From positions 1 through 6,174 of the forward strand of contig CANINJ010000123.1 of the NCBI GenBank assembly GCA_947468985.1: a stretch of 6,174 nt of DNA. The letters are read 5' to 3'. A model generated the notes under the pieces. That model was not told the origin of the DNA and searched no databases. It saw only the letters and a program-made list of their open reading frames with translations. Each line of letters opens with the position of its first letter. The first letter of the stretch is position 1. Position numbers and translations under genes: made by a program. Origin of the DNA: Bacteroidota bacterium. Its GTDB lineage: Bacteria; Bacteroidota; Bacteroidia; Flavobacteriales; Flavobacteriaceae. Below, piece by piece: positions 1 through 5,806 of the stretch.

Positions 1-19
1 ATTAATCAAATCATAATCC

Positions 20-27
20 TATATTTG
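20..27 (+). promoter_or_regulatory. Bacteroidetes-type promoter -7 box for the B12 riboswitch/receptor transcript
   Basis: The octamer TATATTTG fits the TAnnTTTG -7 consensus of the primary sigma factor of Bacteroidetes exactly. The expected -33 TTG element would lie about 19-21 bases upstream, at or beyond the left window edge, so only half of the promoter can be seen. A start site a few bases after the box, around 32-35, would put the riboswitch aptamer (from about 40) at the very 5' end of the RNA, as expected. Inferred from motif and position. Confidence 0.65.
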
Positions 28-39
28 CATTCGTATTAA

Positions 40-265
40 GGTTGCTGTTTTAGTATTTAAAACCGCATTAAAAGGGAAACAGGTGAAGGATTTCGCACTT
101 GAGATTTAAGATCGTATCAATCTTAGAGCATCAAAAATGCAAATCATAATTCCTGTGCTGTTCCCGCAACTGTAAGCTAATTAGCTTGTTGTTATCTACA
201 AAACCACTGCCACGCCCTGCGAGGTGGGAAGGTCAACAACAAGACGCAAGCCAGGAGACCTGCCT
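40..265 (+). promoter_or_regulatory. Cobalamin (B12) riboswitch aptamer
   Basis: All conserved blocks of the cobalamin riboswitch family are present in order: AAAAGGGAAACAGGTG at 70-85, GCTGTTCCCGCAACTGTAA at 157-175, CCACTG (204-209) with GGGAAGG (226-232), and the B12 box AGCCAGGAGACCTGCC at 249-264. A 9-bp stem pairs 185-193 with 235-243, and a smaller stem pairs CCAC 210-213 with GTGG 224-227, leaving a loop with CCC at 215-217. The RNA binds adenosyl- or other cobalamins and normally lowers expression of the downstream gene when cofactor is plentiful. The gene that follows is an outer-membrane TonB-dependent receptor, the usual target. The outer limits are approximate because the closing stem was not resolved with certainty. 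Confidence 0.95.
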
Positions 266-280
266 ATTACGTCGAGTATC

Positions 281-331
281 AAACTTTCGGGAAAAAAGGT
301 TTGGGTATGGTAAATTCTATACTTTTCTCCC
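281..331 (+). promoter_or_regulatory. Probable riboswitch expression platform (competing hairpins)
   Basis: After the B12 box two mutually exclusive foldings can be drawn. In one, 281-287 pairs with 296-302 (7 bp including one G-U), exposing a CGGGAAAA loop whose GGG (289-291) could kiss the CCC (215-217) of the aptamer loop, like the L5-L13 contact known for this family. In the other, GGGAAAA (289-295) pairs imperfectly with TTTTCTCCC (323-331) around a 6-bp hairpin, 305-310 with 317-322. No long T run follows, so a classical terminator is not evident. A translational or other mechanism is more likely, although the hairpin ends about 30 bases before the start codon. The pairings are read from sequence; the mechanism is inference. 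Confidence 0.45.
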
Positions 332-360
332 CACTTTATTAAGATTATTATTAACGTAAA

Positions 361-2286
361 ATGAACAAAAAAATGATTCGCTTCAGTGCGTTCACATTGC
401 TATTTGCTTTGAACACTTATGCACAAGTACCAACTCCAAAACAACTAGATGAAGTTGTAATTTCCGATTCTAAATTTGCGTTGCCAAAAGAAAAATCTGG
501 AAAAGTAATTGTAAAAATTAATGTTGCCGAATTGGCTAAAAAAGCAGGACAATCTGTAGCTTCAATTTTAAGTACCGTTGTGGGACTTGAAGTCAATGGA
601 AATCAGAGTAGTGCGGGTAAGAATTTAGGGTATTATGTTCGTGGTGGACGAAACCGCCAAACCCTAATTTTGATTGATGGAATTCCTGTAACAGATGCTT
701 CAGGAGTAAATTTAGAATACGATTTGCGATTAATTTCTGCTGAACAAGTAGAAAGTATCGAAGTGATGAAAGGTGCCGCAAGTACACTTTACGGTTCAGG
801 AGCTGCTGCTGGAGTAATCAATATTACATTGAAAAAAGCCATTAAAAAGCAAATTACGGGGAATGCATATAGTAGTTTAGGCACGCAAACAACCGCTGAC
901 AATTCAAATTACAGACCTCAAGATTTTAATCAAGGTTTTGGGTTGAATGGAACTATTGGTAAAATTAATTATTTGGCTACTTTAAATAGTGTTGAAACTA
1001 AAGGTATATCCGAAGCAAAAGGCGTTGATTTTGAAGAAGATCATTTTTCTAAAATTACAACTTTAGTGAAAGTAGGTTTTGCTCCAACAAAAAAACTATC
1101 ATTTGTTTTTTTTACGAATTATGACCGTATAAAAAACAATTATGATGGCACTTATGATAATTTCACTTCGCCAGACACCCCTATAAATGTAGCAAAATCA
1201 GAGCAATTCCGATTTGGTTTTTCTCCTAAATACAAATATGACAAAGGGGAATTCGTTTTGAACGCTGGGTTTAATGCTACAGAAAGAAAATATACTTCAT
1301 TAAATACATGGACGAATTCAATAGATAATAGTTTGTATGCTTCAAAAAGTGTTAGTGCGGATGCATTTAATAAATATACTTTTTCACCTCAATTTTTTCT
1401 AATTTTAGGAAGCCAATTTCAGTTCAATGAAATGGAAGCCAAATCGGAATTTATTACTAAAGAAAATGCGAATTTCAATTCAATTGACACTTATTTTACG
1501 GCGGTTTATAATTCAGATTTCGGTTTGAATATCAACGCTGGAGCACGTTACGATTTGCACAATATTTACAAAAATTATGCTGTTTATAATTTCAATCCGT
1601 CATATACGTTATCGAAATTACCATTGAAAATAGTAGCTTCTTACAGCACAGCTTACAGCACACCAAGCTTGTATCAGTTGTATTCGCCTTATGGAAATTT
1701 AGCGTTAACACCCGAAAAAAACAGCACCGTTGAAAGCGGTTTTGAAGTAGCTTTATTAAATAAGAAAGTGACATTAAACACGGTATGTTTTTATAGAGAA
1801 GAAAATAATTCCATCGGATTTTATACCGATCCTGTGACTTGGGCTTCTAATTATGTGAATGTTACAGGAACATATAATGCCAAAGGAATAGAAACAATGC
1901 TTATAATTTCGGCTTCAGAAAAGTTGAAATTTAATGCCAATTATACCTTTACACAAGTGGAAGAACCTTTGCAACGATTGATTCCAAAACACAAAGGAAA
2001 TCTTTCATTGGATTATGAATTTTCTGAAAAAGCCTCGTTTAATTTGGCATACCAATATGTTGACAAACGAAAAGATGCTTTTTTTGATGGAGGAACTTAT
2101 GAAACGACTCCAGTAATTTTAGATGCCTATCAACTTCTAAATGCAATTGGAAATTTCAAAATCATCAAAAACAGATTGAGTGTATTTGCATCTGTGAATA
2201 ATATTTTCAACGAGAATTTCACTGAAGGTGTTGGATACAGCACCCGTGGTAGAAATTTTAAAGTTGGTCTGAATGTGATGTTTTAA
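361..2286 (+). CDS. btuB: TonB-dependent outer-membrane receptor, probable cobalamin transporter (BtuB-like)
   Basis: This is a 641-residue gated beta-barrel that probably imports B12 or related corrinoids across the outer membrane with energy from TonB-ExbBD. A signal peptide spans about residues 1-21 (basic start, hydrophobic core, cleavage likely at TYA|Q). A TonB-box-like LDEVVIS lies at 29-35. The plug domain follows, with YYVRGGRNRQTLILIDGIPV at 91-110 and GAASTLYGSGAAAGVINI at 138-155. The remainder is barrel and ends in NVMF with the terminal aromatic residue typical of outer-membrane barrels. The length is close to BtuB and well below SusC proteins; there is no carboxypeptidase-like or FecA-type signalling domain at the N terminus. 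The substrate call rests mainly on the cobalamin riboswitch directly upstream. A second Met at residue 5 is possible, but Met1 gives the better signal peptide. A terminator follows, and no BtuFCD or BtuG gene is adjacent. Confidence 0.88.
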   Translation: MNKKMIRFSAFTLLFALNTYAQVPTPKQLDEVVISDSKFALPKEKSGKVIVKINVAELAKKAGQSVASILSTVVGLEVNGNQSSAGKNLGYYVRGGRNRQTLILIDGIPVTDASGVNLEYDLRLISAEQVESIEVMKGAASTLYGSGAAAGVINITLKKAIKKQITGNAYSSLGTQTTADNSNYRPQDFNQGFGLNGTIGKINYLATLNSVETKGISEAKGVDFEEDHFSKITTLVKVGFAPTKKLSFVFFTNYDRIKNNYDGTYDNFTSPDTPINVAKSEQFRFGFSPKYKYDKGEFVLNAGFNATERKYTSLNTWTNSIDNSLYASKSVSADAFNKYTFSPQFFLILGSQFQFNEMEAKSEFITKENANFNSIDTYFTAVYNSDFGLNINAGARYDLHNIYKNYAVYNFNPSYTLSKLPLKIVASYSTAYSTPSLYQLYSPYGNLALTPEKNSTVESGFEVALLNKKVTLNTVCFYREENNSIGFYTDPVTWASNYVNVTGTYNAKGIETMLIISASEKLKFNANYTFTQVEEPLQRLIPKHKGNLSLDYEFSEKASFNLAYQYVDKRKDAFFDGGTYETTPVILDAYQLLNAIGNFKIIKNRLSVFASVNNIFNENFTEGVGYSTRGRNFKVGLNVMF

Positions 2287-2306
2287 ATTTCAACTTAATT
2301 CTTTCC

Positions 2307-2340
2307 AAAACCCCAATCTACATTTTAGGTTGGAGTTTTT
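2307..2340 (+). terminator. Rho-independent terminator after the receptor gene
   Basis: Bases 2313-2320 (CCAATCTA) pair with 2326-2333 (TAGGTTGG), 8 bp with one G-U, around the loop CATTT. The stem extends past one mismatch through C2311-G2335 and an A/T tract (2307-2310 with 2336-2339), and ends in TTTTT. It lies about 20 bases past the receptor stop codon and separates that gene from the sigma-factor operon. Confidence 0.75.
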
Positions 2341-2372
2341 ATTTGTCTCAAAATAATTTTTTATTGTACCTT

Positions 2373-2397
2373 GTAACAAAATTAACCCTTCATCGTC
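2373..2397 (+). promoter_or_regulatory. ECF sigma-type promoter (GTAAC - 16 bp - CGTC), probable autoregulation
   Basis: GTAAC at 2373-2377, within TTGTAACAAA, and CGTC at 2394-2397 are separated by 16 bp. This matches the general ECF promoter pattern of an AAC-containing -35 element and a CGTC-like -10 element. Transcription would begin around 2403-2406, giving a leader of about 23 bases before the sigma-factor start codon. No TAnnTTTG housekeeping box was found between 2287 and 2427. The promoter is therefore probably recognised by the sigma factor it precedes. The motif is seen; autoregulation is inference. Confidence 0.65.
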
Positions 2398-2427
2398 TTC
2401 CTTTTATAATAGCCTAAATACAAGTCA

Positions 2428-2937
2428 ATGAATCAAAATGAGTTTGTAAATTCAATTACGCCATTCAAAGATAAACTCTTTCGTCTTGCCAAACGATTGT
2501 TGGTAAGTACTGAAGAAGCCGAAGATGCAACTCAAGAAGTGCTATTGAAATTATGGAACAAGAATGAAAATTTTAGCAATTATAATAGTTTAGAAGCTTT
2601 TGCAATGACAATGACTAAAAATTATTGTTTGGATCAATTGAAATCCAAAAGAGCGGGAAACTTAAAATTGGTTCATGACAATTACACCGATCGAGAGCCA
2701 AGTTTACAGAAAAAATTAGAAGATAAAGATAGTTTGGATTGGGTTGAAAAAGTTGTCAATCAATTGCCTGAACAACAACGAATGATAATTCAAATGAGAG
2801 ATATTGAGCAATATGAGTTTGAAGAAATTGCTAAAATATTGGATATGAACGAGACGGCAATTCGAGTGGCTTTGTCAAGAGGAAGGAAAACGATACGAGA
2901 GTTTATGTTAAAAACACACGATTATGGAATTAAATAG
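2428..2937 (+). CDS. ECF-family RNA polymerase sigma factor
   Basis: This 169-residue protein has the two-domain size of an ECF sigma factor, which directs core RNA polymerase to a small set of promoters. The region 2 core is seen as EEAEDATQEVLLKLW at 29-43, the helix that contacts polymerase and the -10 element. A variable linker covers about 75-105. Region 4 starts at LPEQQR (113-118) and carries a helix-turn-helix, roughly FEEIAKILDMNETAIRVALS (131-150), followed by basic RGRK that would read the -35 element. There is no signal peptide; the protein is cytoplasmic. It is the first gene of a four-gene operon and its last 14 bases overlap the next gene, which sits where an anti-sigma factor would. 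An ECF-type promoter lies upstream. The signal sensed cannot be told from the sequence. Confidence 0.93.
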   Translation: MNQNEFVNSITPFKDKLFRLAKRLLVSTEEAEDATQEVLLKLWNKNENFSNYNSLEAFAMTMTKNYCLDQLKSKRAGNLKLVHDNYTDREPSLQKKLEDKDSLDWVEKVVNQLPEQQRMIIQMRDIEQYEFEEIAKILDMNETAIRVALSRGRKTIREFMLKTHDYGIK

Positions 2938-3379
2938 TATAGAAATAATTTTAGAAAAATACTTTCAAGGAGAAACGAGTAGTGCCGAAGAATTAGAATT
3001 AAAAAAATACTTTTCTTCATCCGATGTTGCACAGCATTTGGAGCATTACACGCCTTTATTCGTTTATTTCTCTGAAGCAAAAGAGCAAAAGTCTTTGCAT
3101 AAGTTACCACTACAAACTAAAAAACGTAATGTTATGTGGTTGTCAATTGCGGCTTCTGTTGTAGTTTTACTTGGAATTAGCACTTTTACATATTTTCATT
3201 CGCCAGCTGAAAAAGAAGATTTAGGAACGTATGAGAATCCTGAAGCCGCTTTCGCAGCAACTCAAAAAGCGTTGGCTTTATTGTCTGAAAATGTAAATGT
3301 GGGAATAGAAAGTGTAGAATATATTAACGAGTATCAGTACTCAAAAGACTTAATTTTTAAAAATAATTTTAATAAATAG
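2924..3379 (+). CDS. Small single-pass membrane protein, putative anti-sigma factor
   Basis: The protein has 151 residues. Residues 1-68 are hydrophilic and helical, with an EKYFQGETSSAEELELKKYF stretch (11-30) like the N termini of Bacteroidetes anti-sigma-type proteins. A single membrane helix covers about 70-91, preceded by basic KKR (66-68), which suggests N-inside topology. The C-terminal 60 residues, including NPEAAFAATQKALALLS, would then be periplasmic. The start overlaps the sigma gene by 14 bases, implying translational coupling and roughly balanced amounts of the two proteins. Position, topology and coupling all fit an anti-sigma factor that holds the sigma factor at the inner membrane. 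No HxxxCxxC zinc motif (ZAS fold) is present and no FecR domain is visible, so the role is inferred from context rather than from a recognised domain. Confidence 0.6.
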   Translation: MELNSIEIILEKYFQGETSSAEELELKKYFSSSDVAQHLEHYTPLFVYFSEAKEQKSLHKLPLQTKKRNVMWLSIAASVVVLLGISTFTYFHSPAEKEDLGTYENPEAAFAATQKALALLSENVNVGIESVEYINEYQYSKDLIFKNNFNK

Positions 3380-3384
3380 AAATC

Positions 3385-3915
3385 ATGAGAAAATCAATAG
3401 TAGTATTCGTAATTATGTTATTGCCAACGTTCTTTTTTGGACAAGCAGCATTTGATAAATTTGACGGACAAGACGACGTAACTTCCATCATTGTAAACAA
3501 GAAAATGTTTGAATTGATGAGCAAAGTAAAAATGGATGCCAGTGATAAAGAGGCGCAACCGTATTTAAATTTGATTAGAAAATTAGATAATCTAAAAGTT
3601 TTCACCACCAATAGTACAAGGGTTTCAGCGGATATGAAAGCTACTTCAGAAAAATATATGAAATCTGCAGGTTTAGAAGAATTGATGCGTGTGAATGATA
3701 ACGGTAAAAATATTAAAATATCAGTAAGATCGGGTGCTAACGATTCGCAAATTAAAGAATTATTGATGTTTATGGAAGGAAGTTCAAAGGGAAATGAAAC
3801 CGTTTTAATGTCCTTAACTGGCGATTTTGATTTGAATGAAATTTCTGTATTAACTGATAAAATGAGAATTCCTGGTGGAGATGAACTGAAAAAAGCAACT
3901 AGAGGTAAAAAATAA
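3385..3915 (+). CDS. DUF4252 family protein, exported
   Basis: This 176-residue protein has a signal peptide at about residues 1-19 (MRKS, hydrophobic core through FFFGQ) with no lipobox cysteine, so it is probably periplasmic after signal peptidase I cleavage. The mature part contains DDVTSIIVNKKMFELMSKV near the N terminus, then LDNLKVFTT, ISVRSG and ETVLMSLTGDFDLNEISVLT. This layout is recognised as DUF4252, a Bacteroidetes family without a known biochemical activity. It starts 5 bases after the putative anti-sigma gene and is followed after 5 bases by a second DUF4252 gene, so all are co-transcribed. The function is unknown; an envelope role under the sigma factor's control is inferred from the operon alone. 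Confidence 0.75.
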   Translation: MRKSIVVFVIMLLPTFFFGQAAFDKFDGQDDVTSIIVNKKMFELMSKVKMDASDKEAQPYLNLIRKLDNLKVFTTNSTRVSADMKATSEKYMKSAGLEELMRVNDNGKNIKISVRSGANDSQIKELLMFMEGSSKGNETVLMSLTGDFDLNEISVLTDKMRIPGGDELKKATRGKK

Positions 3916-3920
3916 TCAAG

Positions 3921-4457
3921 ATGAAATCCATTTATAGTCTTGCAATTATCGGAAGTTTATTATTGTCAAGTTGCAATAACGAACCCACTTTACAAAAGTA
4001 CTTTGTAGAAAATACTGAAAACAAGAATTTCATTGCATTGGATTTATCCCCAAGTATTTTGAATATTGATGCTTCAAAATTAACTGCTGATCAAAATGCA
4101 GCTTTGAAGTCTTTTGATAAAATGAATATTTTAGCATTTAAATTAAACGATAAAAACAAAGCTGAATTTGAGATAGAACGCGCTAAAGTAAATGCTATTC
4201 TTAAAGATGAAAAGTACCAACAATTAATGAAATTTGGTTCTGGAAAAGAAGGTGCGTTTGTTAGCTTTGTTGGTGATGACGAACACATTCAAGAGTTTGT
4301 TTTGTTTGCTAATAAAAAAGAAAATGGTTTTGCGGTAGTAAGAATTCTTGGAAAAGATATGAATCCAACGGGGATAATGACGATAATGTCCGTACTTAAA
4401 AAGGAAAATATCAATTTGGAACAATTGAAACCGTTGCAGCAATTGCTTGAAAAATAA
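3921..4457 (+). CDS. DUF4252 family lipoprotein
   Basis: This 178-residue protein starts with a lipoprotein signal, MKSIYSLAIIGSLLLSSC, with lipobox LSSC and the acylated cysteine at residue 18. The residues after the cysteine are NNEPT, without an obvious acidic surface-export signal, so periplasm-facing anchoring is the simplest guess. The mature part shows the DUF4252 pattern: FIALDLSPSIL, MNILAFKLNDKN, VNAILKDEKYQQLMKFGSGKEGAFVSF, then FAVVRILGKDMNPTGIM. It appears to be a distant paralogue of the preceding gene with the same domain and almost the same length, but a different anchoring mode. It is the last gene of the operon and is followed by a strong terminator. Its function is unknown. 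Confidence 0.75.
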   Translation: MKSIYSLAIIGSLLLSSCNNEPTLQKYFVENTENKNFIALDLSPSILNIDASKLTADQNAALKSFDKMNILAFKLNDKNKAEFEIERAKVNAILKDEKYQQLMKFGSGKEGAFVSFVGDDEHIQEFVLFANKKENGFAVVRILGKDMNPTGIMTIMSVLKKENINLEQLKPLQQLLEK

Positions 4458-4479
4458 AAGGTTGAGGTTAGTTATTATG

Positions 4480-4509
4480 AAAAAGCGTTCCGGTTTCGGA
4501 ACGCTTTTT
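4480..4509. terminator. Bidirectional terminator between the convergent DUF4252 and crtZ genes
   Basis: A perfect 13-bp stem pairs 4480-4492 with 4497-4509 around the 4-base loop GTTT. It has a GC-rich core (AGCGTTCCG) with A residues on the left flank and T residues on the right. On the plus strand the T tract runs from 4505 to 4511, with more T after one A. On the minus strand a five-T tract follows the stem. It therefore can end both the sigma-factor operon and the carotenoid operon. The crtZ stop codon (4510-4512) abuts the stem directly. Confidence 0.9.
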
Positions 4510-4953
4510 TTATTTTTTGAAATATTTGAAAGGAACTAAAAGCATTCCGAAACATTCTCCATCTCCTTTTCCAACGTGTTTGTGGTGCATTTTGTGCGCT
4601 CTTCTAACCGCTCGAGAATACATATTATTGGCATTTCGAAATAATTTGAAACGTTGGTGAATGAAAATATCGTGGACCATAAAATAGGCAAAACCGTAAG
4701 CGAAAATTCCTAAACCAACTGCCAAGCCAAGATCAAAAATCCCGCTTCTCCACAGAAAGAAAAATCCCATACTGACCACGGCGTAAAAAATGAAGAATAA
4801 ATCGTTGCGTTCAAACCAAGAATCGTGGTCTTTTTTGTGGTGATCTTCGTGTAAAACCCAAAGAAAACCGTGCATAATGTACTTATGACTGAACCACGCC
4901 ATAAATTCCATAAAGAAAAAAGTAACGAAAAAGACCACTATATAAATCCACAT
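4510..4953 (-). CDS. crtZ: Beta-carotene hydroxylase
   Basis: This 147-residue membrane di-iron hydroxylase of the fatty-acid hydroxylase superfamily adds 3- and 3'-hydroxyls to beta-carotene, giving zeaxanthin by way of cryptoxanthin. All histidine clusters are present: HKYIMH (23-28), HEDHH (35-39), HDIFIH (94-99) and HKMHH (120-124), the HX4H/HX2HH pairs that bind the two irons. Hydrophobic membrane segments lie at about 3-21, 52-68 and 72-92. The length is slightly below the 150-175 residues common for bacterial CrtZ, but no motif is missing. It is the last gene of the crt operon, 11 bases after crtB. Specific activity (hydroxylase rather than ketolase) rests on its similarity to CrtZ and on context. 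Confidence 0.92.
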   Translation of the reverse strand: MWIYIVVFFVTFFFMEFMAWFSHKYIMHGFLWVLHEDHHKKDHDSWFERNDLFFIFYAVVSMGFFFLWRSGIFDLGLAVGLGIFAYGFAYFMVHDIFIHQRFKLFRNANNMYSRAVRRAHKMHHKHVGKGDGECFGMLLVPFKYFKK

Positions 4954-4964
4954 AATTGATTAAT

Positions 4965-5804
4965 TTAAATGATGTTTAATTTGTAGGTGAAATAACATTT
5001 TGCAAAAAGTCCGTATTTTTGGTAATTAGAAACTCGAATTCTCGTGTTTTTAATTTCTGCGGATGGCGTACTTTTCAATTTTGAAAGCAATTTTTTATAA
5101 TAGATATAAGCGGTATAAACACCAAATTTAGCTTCCATTGGCAAATGAATCAAGCCTTCGTAACCTACTTTGAAATCGGCTTCAATTTCTTCAATAATTT
5201 TTAGTTTTGAAACTTCATCTAATTTTGACAAATCGGTATTTGGAAAATAAGTACGGTTTAAATCTTCAAAATCTGCTTTTAAATCTCTCAGGAAATTCAC
5301 TTTTTGAAAGGCAGAACCCAATCGCATAGCGGAATCTTTGAGGGTTTCATATTTAGAATCGTCTCCGTTTACAAAAACTTTCAAACACATTAAACCAACC
5401 ACATCCGCCGAACCAAAAATATATTCGTTGTATTCGGATTCTGTTTTATATTCTGTTTTTGTTAAATCTAATTTCATGCTTTTCATAAAAGCTGCAATTA
5501 ATTCATTTGGAATTTTATATTTAGTAACAGTATATTGAAAGGAATTTAGAATAGGATTCAGGCTGATTTTATTTTTCAAAGCCAATTCTAAATCATTCTC
5601 AAAAAGCAAAAACAATTCTTCCTTATTATAGTCGTGAAAACTATCTACAATTTCGTCAGCAAAGCGCACAAATCCATAAATATTATAGATGTCTTGCCTG
5701 ATATTTGGCGCAAGCATTTTCACCGCCGAAGAAAAGGAAGTGCTGTATGATTTTGTAACATTTCGGCTACAATCAAAAGATATTTTGTCAAAAAGGGATT
5801 TCAT
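4965..5804 (-). CDS. crtB: Phytoene synthase
   Basis: This 279-residue member of the squalene/phytoene synthase family condenses two geranylgeranyl diphosphates head-to-head into 15-cis-phytoene, the first committed step of carotenoid synthesis. The first aspartate-rich motif DEIVD is at 50-54, within YGFVRFADEIVDSF, and the second, LRDLKADFEDLNRTYFP, is at 172-188. Both bind diphosphate through magnesium. YIFGSADVVGLM at 128-139 is the usual family signature between them. The length is normal to slightly short. The start codon lies 2 bases after the crtI stop codon, which indicates tight operon coupling. Squalene synthase is an alternative for the family in general, but the crtI and crtZ neighbours settle the assignment. 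Confidence 0.94.
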   Translation of the reverse strand: MKSLFDKISFDCSRNVTKSYSTSFSSAVKMLAPNIRQDIYNIYGFVRFADEIVDSFHDYNKEELFLLFENDLELALKNKISLNPILNSFQYTVTKYKIPNELIAAFMKSMKLDLTKTEYKTESEYNEYIFGSADVVGLMCLKVFVNGDDSKYETLKDSAMRLGSAFQKVNFLRDLKADFEDLNRTYFPNTDLSKLDEVSKLKIIEEIEADFKVGYEGLIHLPMEAKFGVYTAYIYYKKLLSKLKSTPSAEIKNTRIRVSNYQKYGLFAKCYFTYKLNII

Positions 5805-5806
5805 AT

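Noticed and set aside
2405..2410. TATAAT as an E. coli-type -10 box before the sigma gene
   Set aside because: Bacteroidetes primary sigma uses TAnnTTTG, and no -35 element lies at the right distance; the nearest TTGTAA is 28 bp away.
361..2937. A FecA/FecI-type signalling link between the TonB-dependent receptor and the downstream ECF sigma factor
   Set aside because: The receptor goes from signal peptide straight to TonB box and plug, with no N-terminal signalling domain. A terminator and a separate ECF-type promoter lie between the genes, and the membrane protein is not a recognisable FecR.
3369..3611. Minus-strand open frame of 80 codons opposite the first DUF4252 gene
   Set aside because: It lies wholly antisense to a well-supported operon, has no recognisable domain or promoter, and is expected by chance. 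The same holds for the other antisense frames, including 593-787, 1592-1774, 2922-3110, 4091-4288, 4224-4442 on minus and 5338-5538, 5689-5898 on plus.
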